Positions 63,835-64,000 of a DNA stretch of 64,000 nt are shown here, piece by piece. The first letter of the stretch is position 1. Every line of letters begins with the position of its first letter. A program made the translations under genes and the position numbers. The notes under the pieces are model-generated. The model had not been told where the DNA came from. It searched no databases and saw nothing but the letters and a program-made list of their open reading frames with translations. The DNA is from Emticicia sp. BO119 (GTDB lineage Bacteria > Bacteroidota > Bacteroidia > Cytophagales > Spirosomataceae): the NCBI RefSeq assembly GCF_013912375.1, contig NZ_JACETV010000001.1, positions 1,054,001-1,118,000 on the forward strand, read 5' to 3'.

Positions 63835-63843
63835 AGCAAATAT

Positions 63844-64000
63844 ATGCCTATTTATCATAAATCCGGGAATATACCAGCCAAGCGCCATACACAATTTGAA
63901 AAACCAGATGGAAGCGGATTCTACTATGAGCAACTATTCGGGACTGTTGGTTTTGATGGCATGGCTTCGTTGATGTATCATATACATCGGCCAACAGAGG
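63844..64000 (+). CDS. hmgA: Homogentisate 1,2-dioxygenase, 5' part
   Basis: The window ends inside the gene; 52 residues are visible. The start MPIYHKSGNIPAKRHTQFEK, followed by PDGSGFYYEQLFGTVGFDG and MYHIHRPTE, is characteristic of Bacteroidota homogentisate dioxygenase, which opens the aromatic ring in tyrosine breakdown. The metal ligands and the rest lie outside. Own promoter with an operator-like repeat. Confidence 0.88.
   Translation, partial: MPIYHKSGNIPAKRHTQFEKPDGSGFYYEQLFGTVGFDGMASLMYHIHRPTE

Larger units (their letters stand above)
63224..63843. other. 620-bp intergenic region between dapF and hmgA
   Basis: No credible gene. It holds two similar 26-bp sequences, 63305-63330 and 63460-63485, matching at 22 positions, each ending in a palindromic AAACGTTT core and 155 bp apart. 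There is also an AT-rich imperfect inverted repeat around 63384-63419 and an operator-like inverted repeat next to hmgA. Confidence 0.6.

Overview
The window reads as ordinary chromosome of a low-GC member of the Bacteroidota, most likely order Cytophagales (Spirosomataceae-like; something near Emticicia is my guess, not demonstrated). Support: TAnnTTTG -7 boxes with TTG/TTTG near -33, two secreted enzymes ending in type IX secretion (T9SS) sorting domains, a PorE-like OmpA protein, an ExbB-ExbD-ExbD-TonB cluster, a stand-alone LytTR protein, bacillithiol synthesis (BshB1) and a NuoG lacking its large molybdopterin-fold domain. There are no rRNA or tRNA genes, CRISPR arrays, prophage or insertion sequences.

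Layout. 1-5.2 kb: end of a vanadium-haloperoxidase/PAP2-type phosphatase, then a GMC oxidoreductase, a secreted GH5-like glycosidase and a secreted sulfatase, all plausible in polysaccharide or sugar-derivative turnover. 5.3-9.4 kb: stand-alone LytTR regulator, then leftward DedA, VOC, ABC-F and a small conserved unknown. 9.4-17.1 kb: envelope genes (LTA-synthase-like enzyme, beta-barrel protein, PorE-like protein, M23/LysM peptidase) with HemJ and thioredoxin reductase. 17.3-20 kb: BshB1, a DUF115-like protein, RDD and DUF2752 membrane proteins. 20-24.3 kb (leftward): NTF2-like protein, C4-dicarboxylate-type symporter and MaeB malic enzyme, a plausible malate uptake and use unit. 24.5-33.1 kb: ABC exporter, an unrecognised 476-aa PIN-like protein, DUF1905 protein, secreted C1q-like protein, RecQ, M28 peptidase.

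33.5-39.7 kb: energy transduction for TonB-dependent uptake (ExbB, two ExbD, TonB, an 80-aa membrane protein) followed by a PstS-like lipoprotein and a large TPR protein. 39.8-41.6 kb: Adk and ObgE. 41.9-47.7 kb: two paralogous giant secreted SASA-type esterases with Ig-like repeats and T9SS tails. 47.9-56.4 kb: nuoA to nuoJ in order, ended by a hairpin terminator, with nuoKLMN absent from the window. 56.5-64 kb: small membrane protein, adenine deaminase, another membrane protein, a leftward maltokinase-DinB-PLP enzyme operon, DapF and the start of homogentisate dioxygenase behind an operator-like inverted repeat.

The most interesting non-coding signals are a roughly 130-140 bp inverted-repeat element present upstream of both bshB1 and nuoC, a second 16-bp perfect inverted repeat between adk and obgE, a 20-bp palindrome upstream of the LytTR gene, and the repeat-rich dapF-hmgA intergenic region. 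I found no clearly new multi-gene system; the best protein-level candidates for novelty are the PIN-like protein, the WEASH/HAYLHRKEGD small protein and the split Nuo operon.
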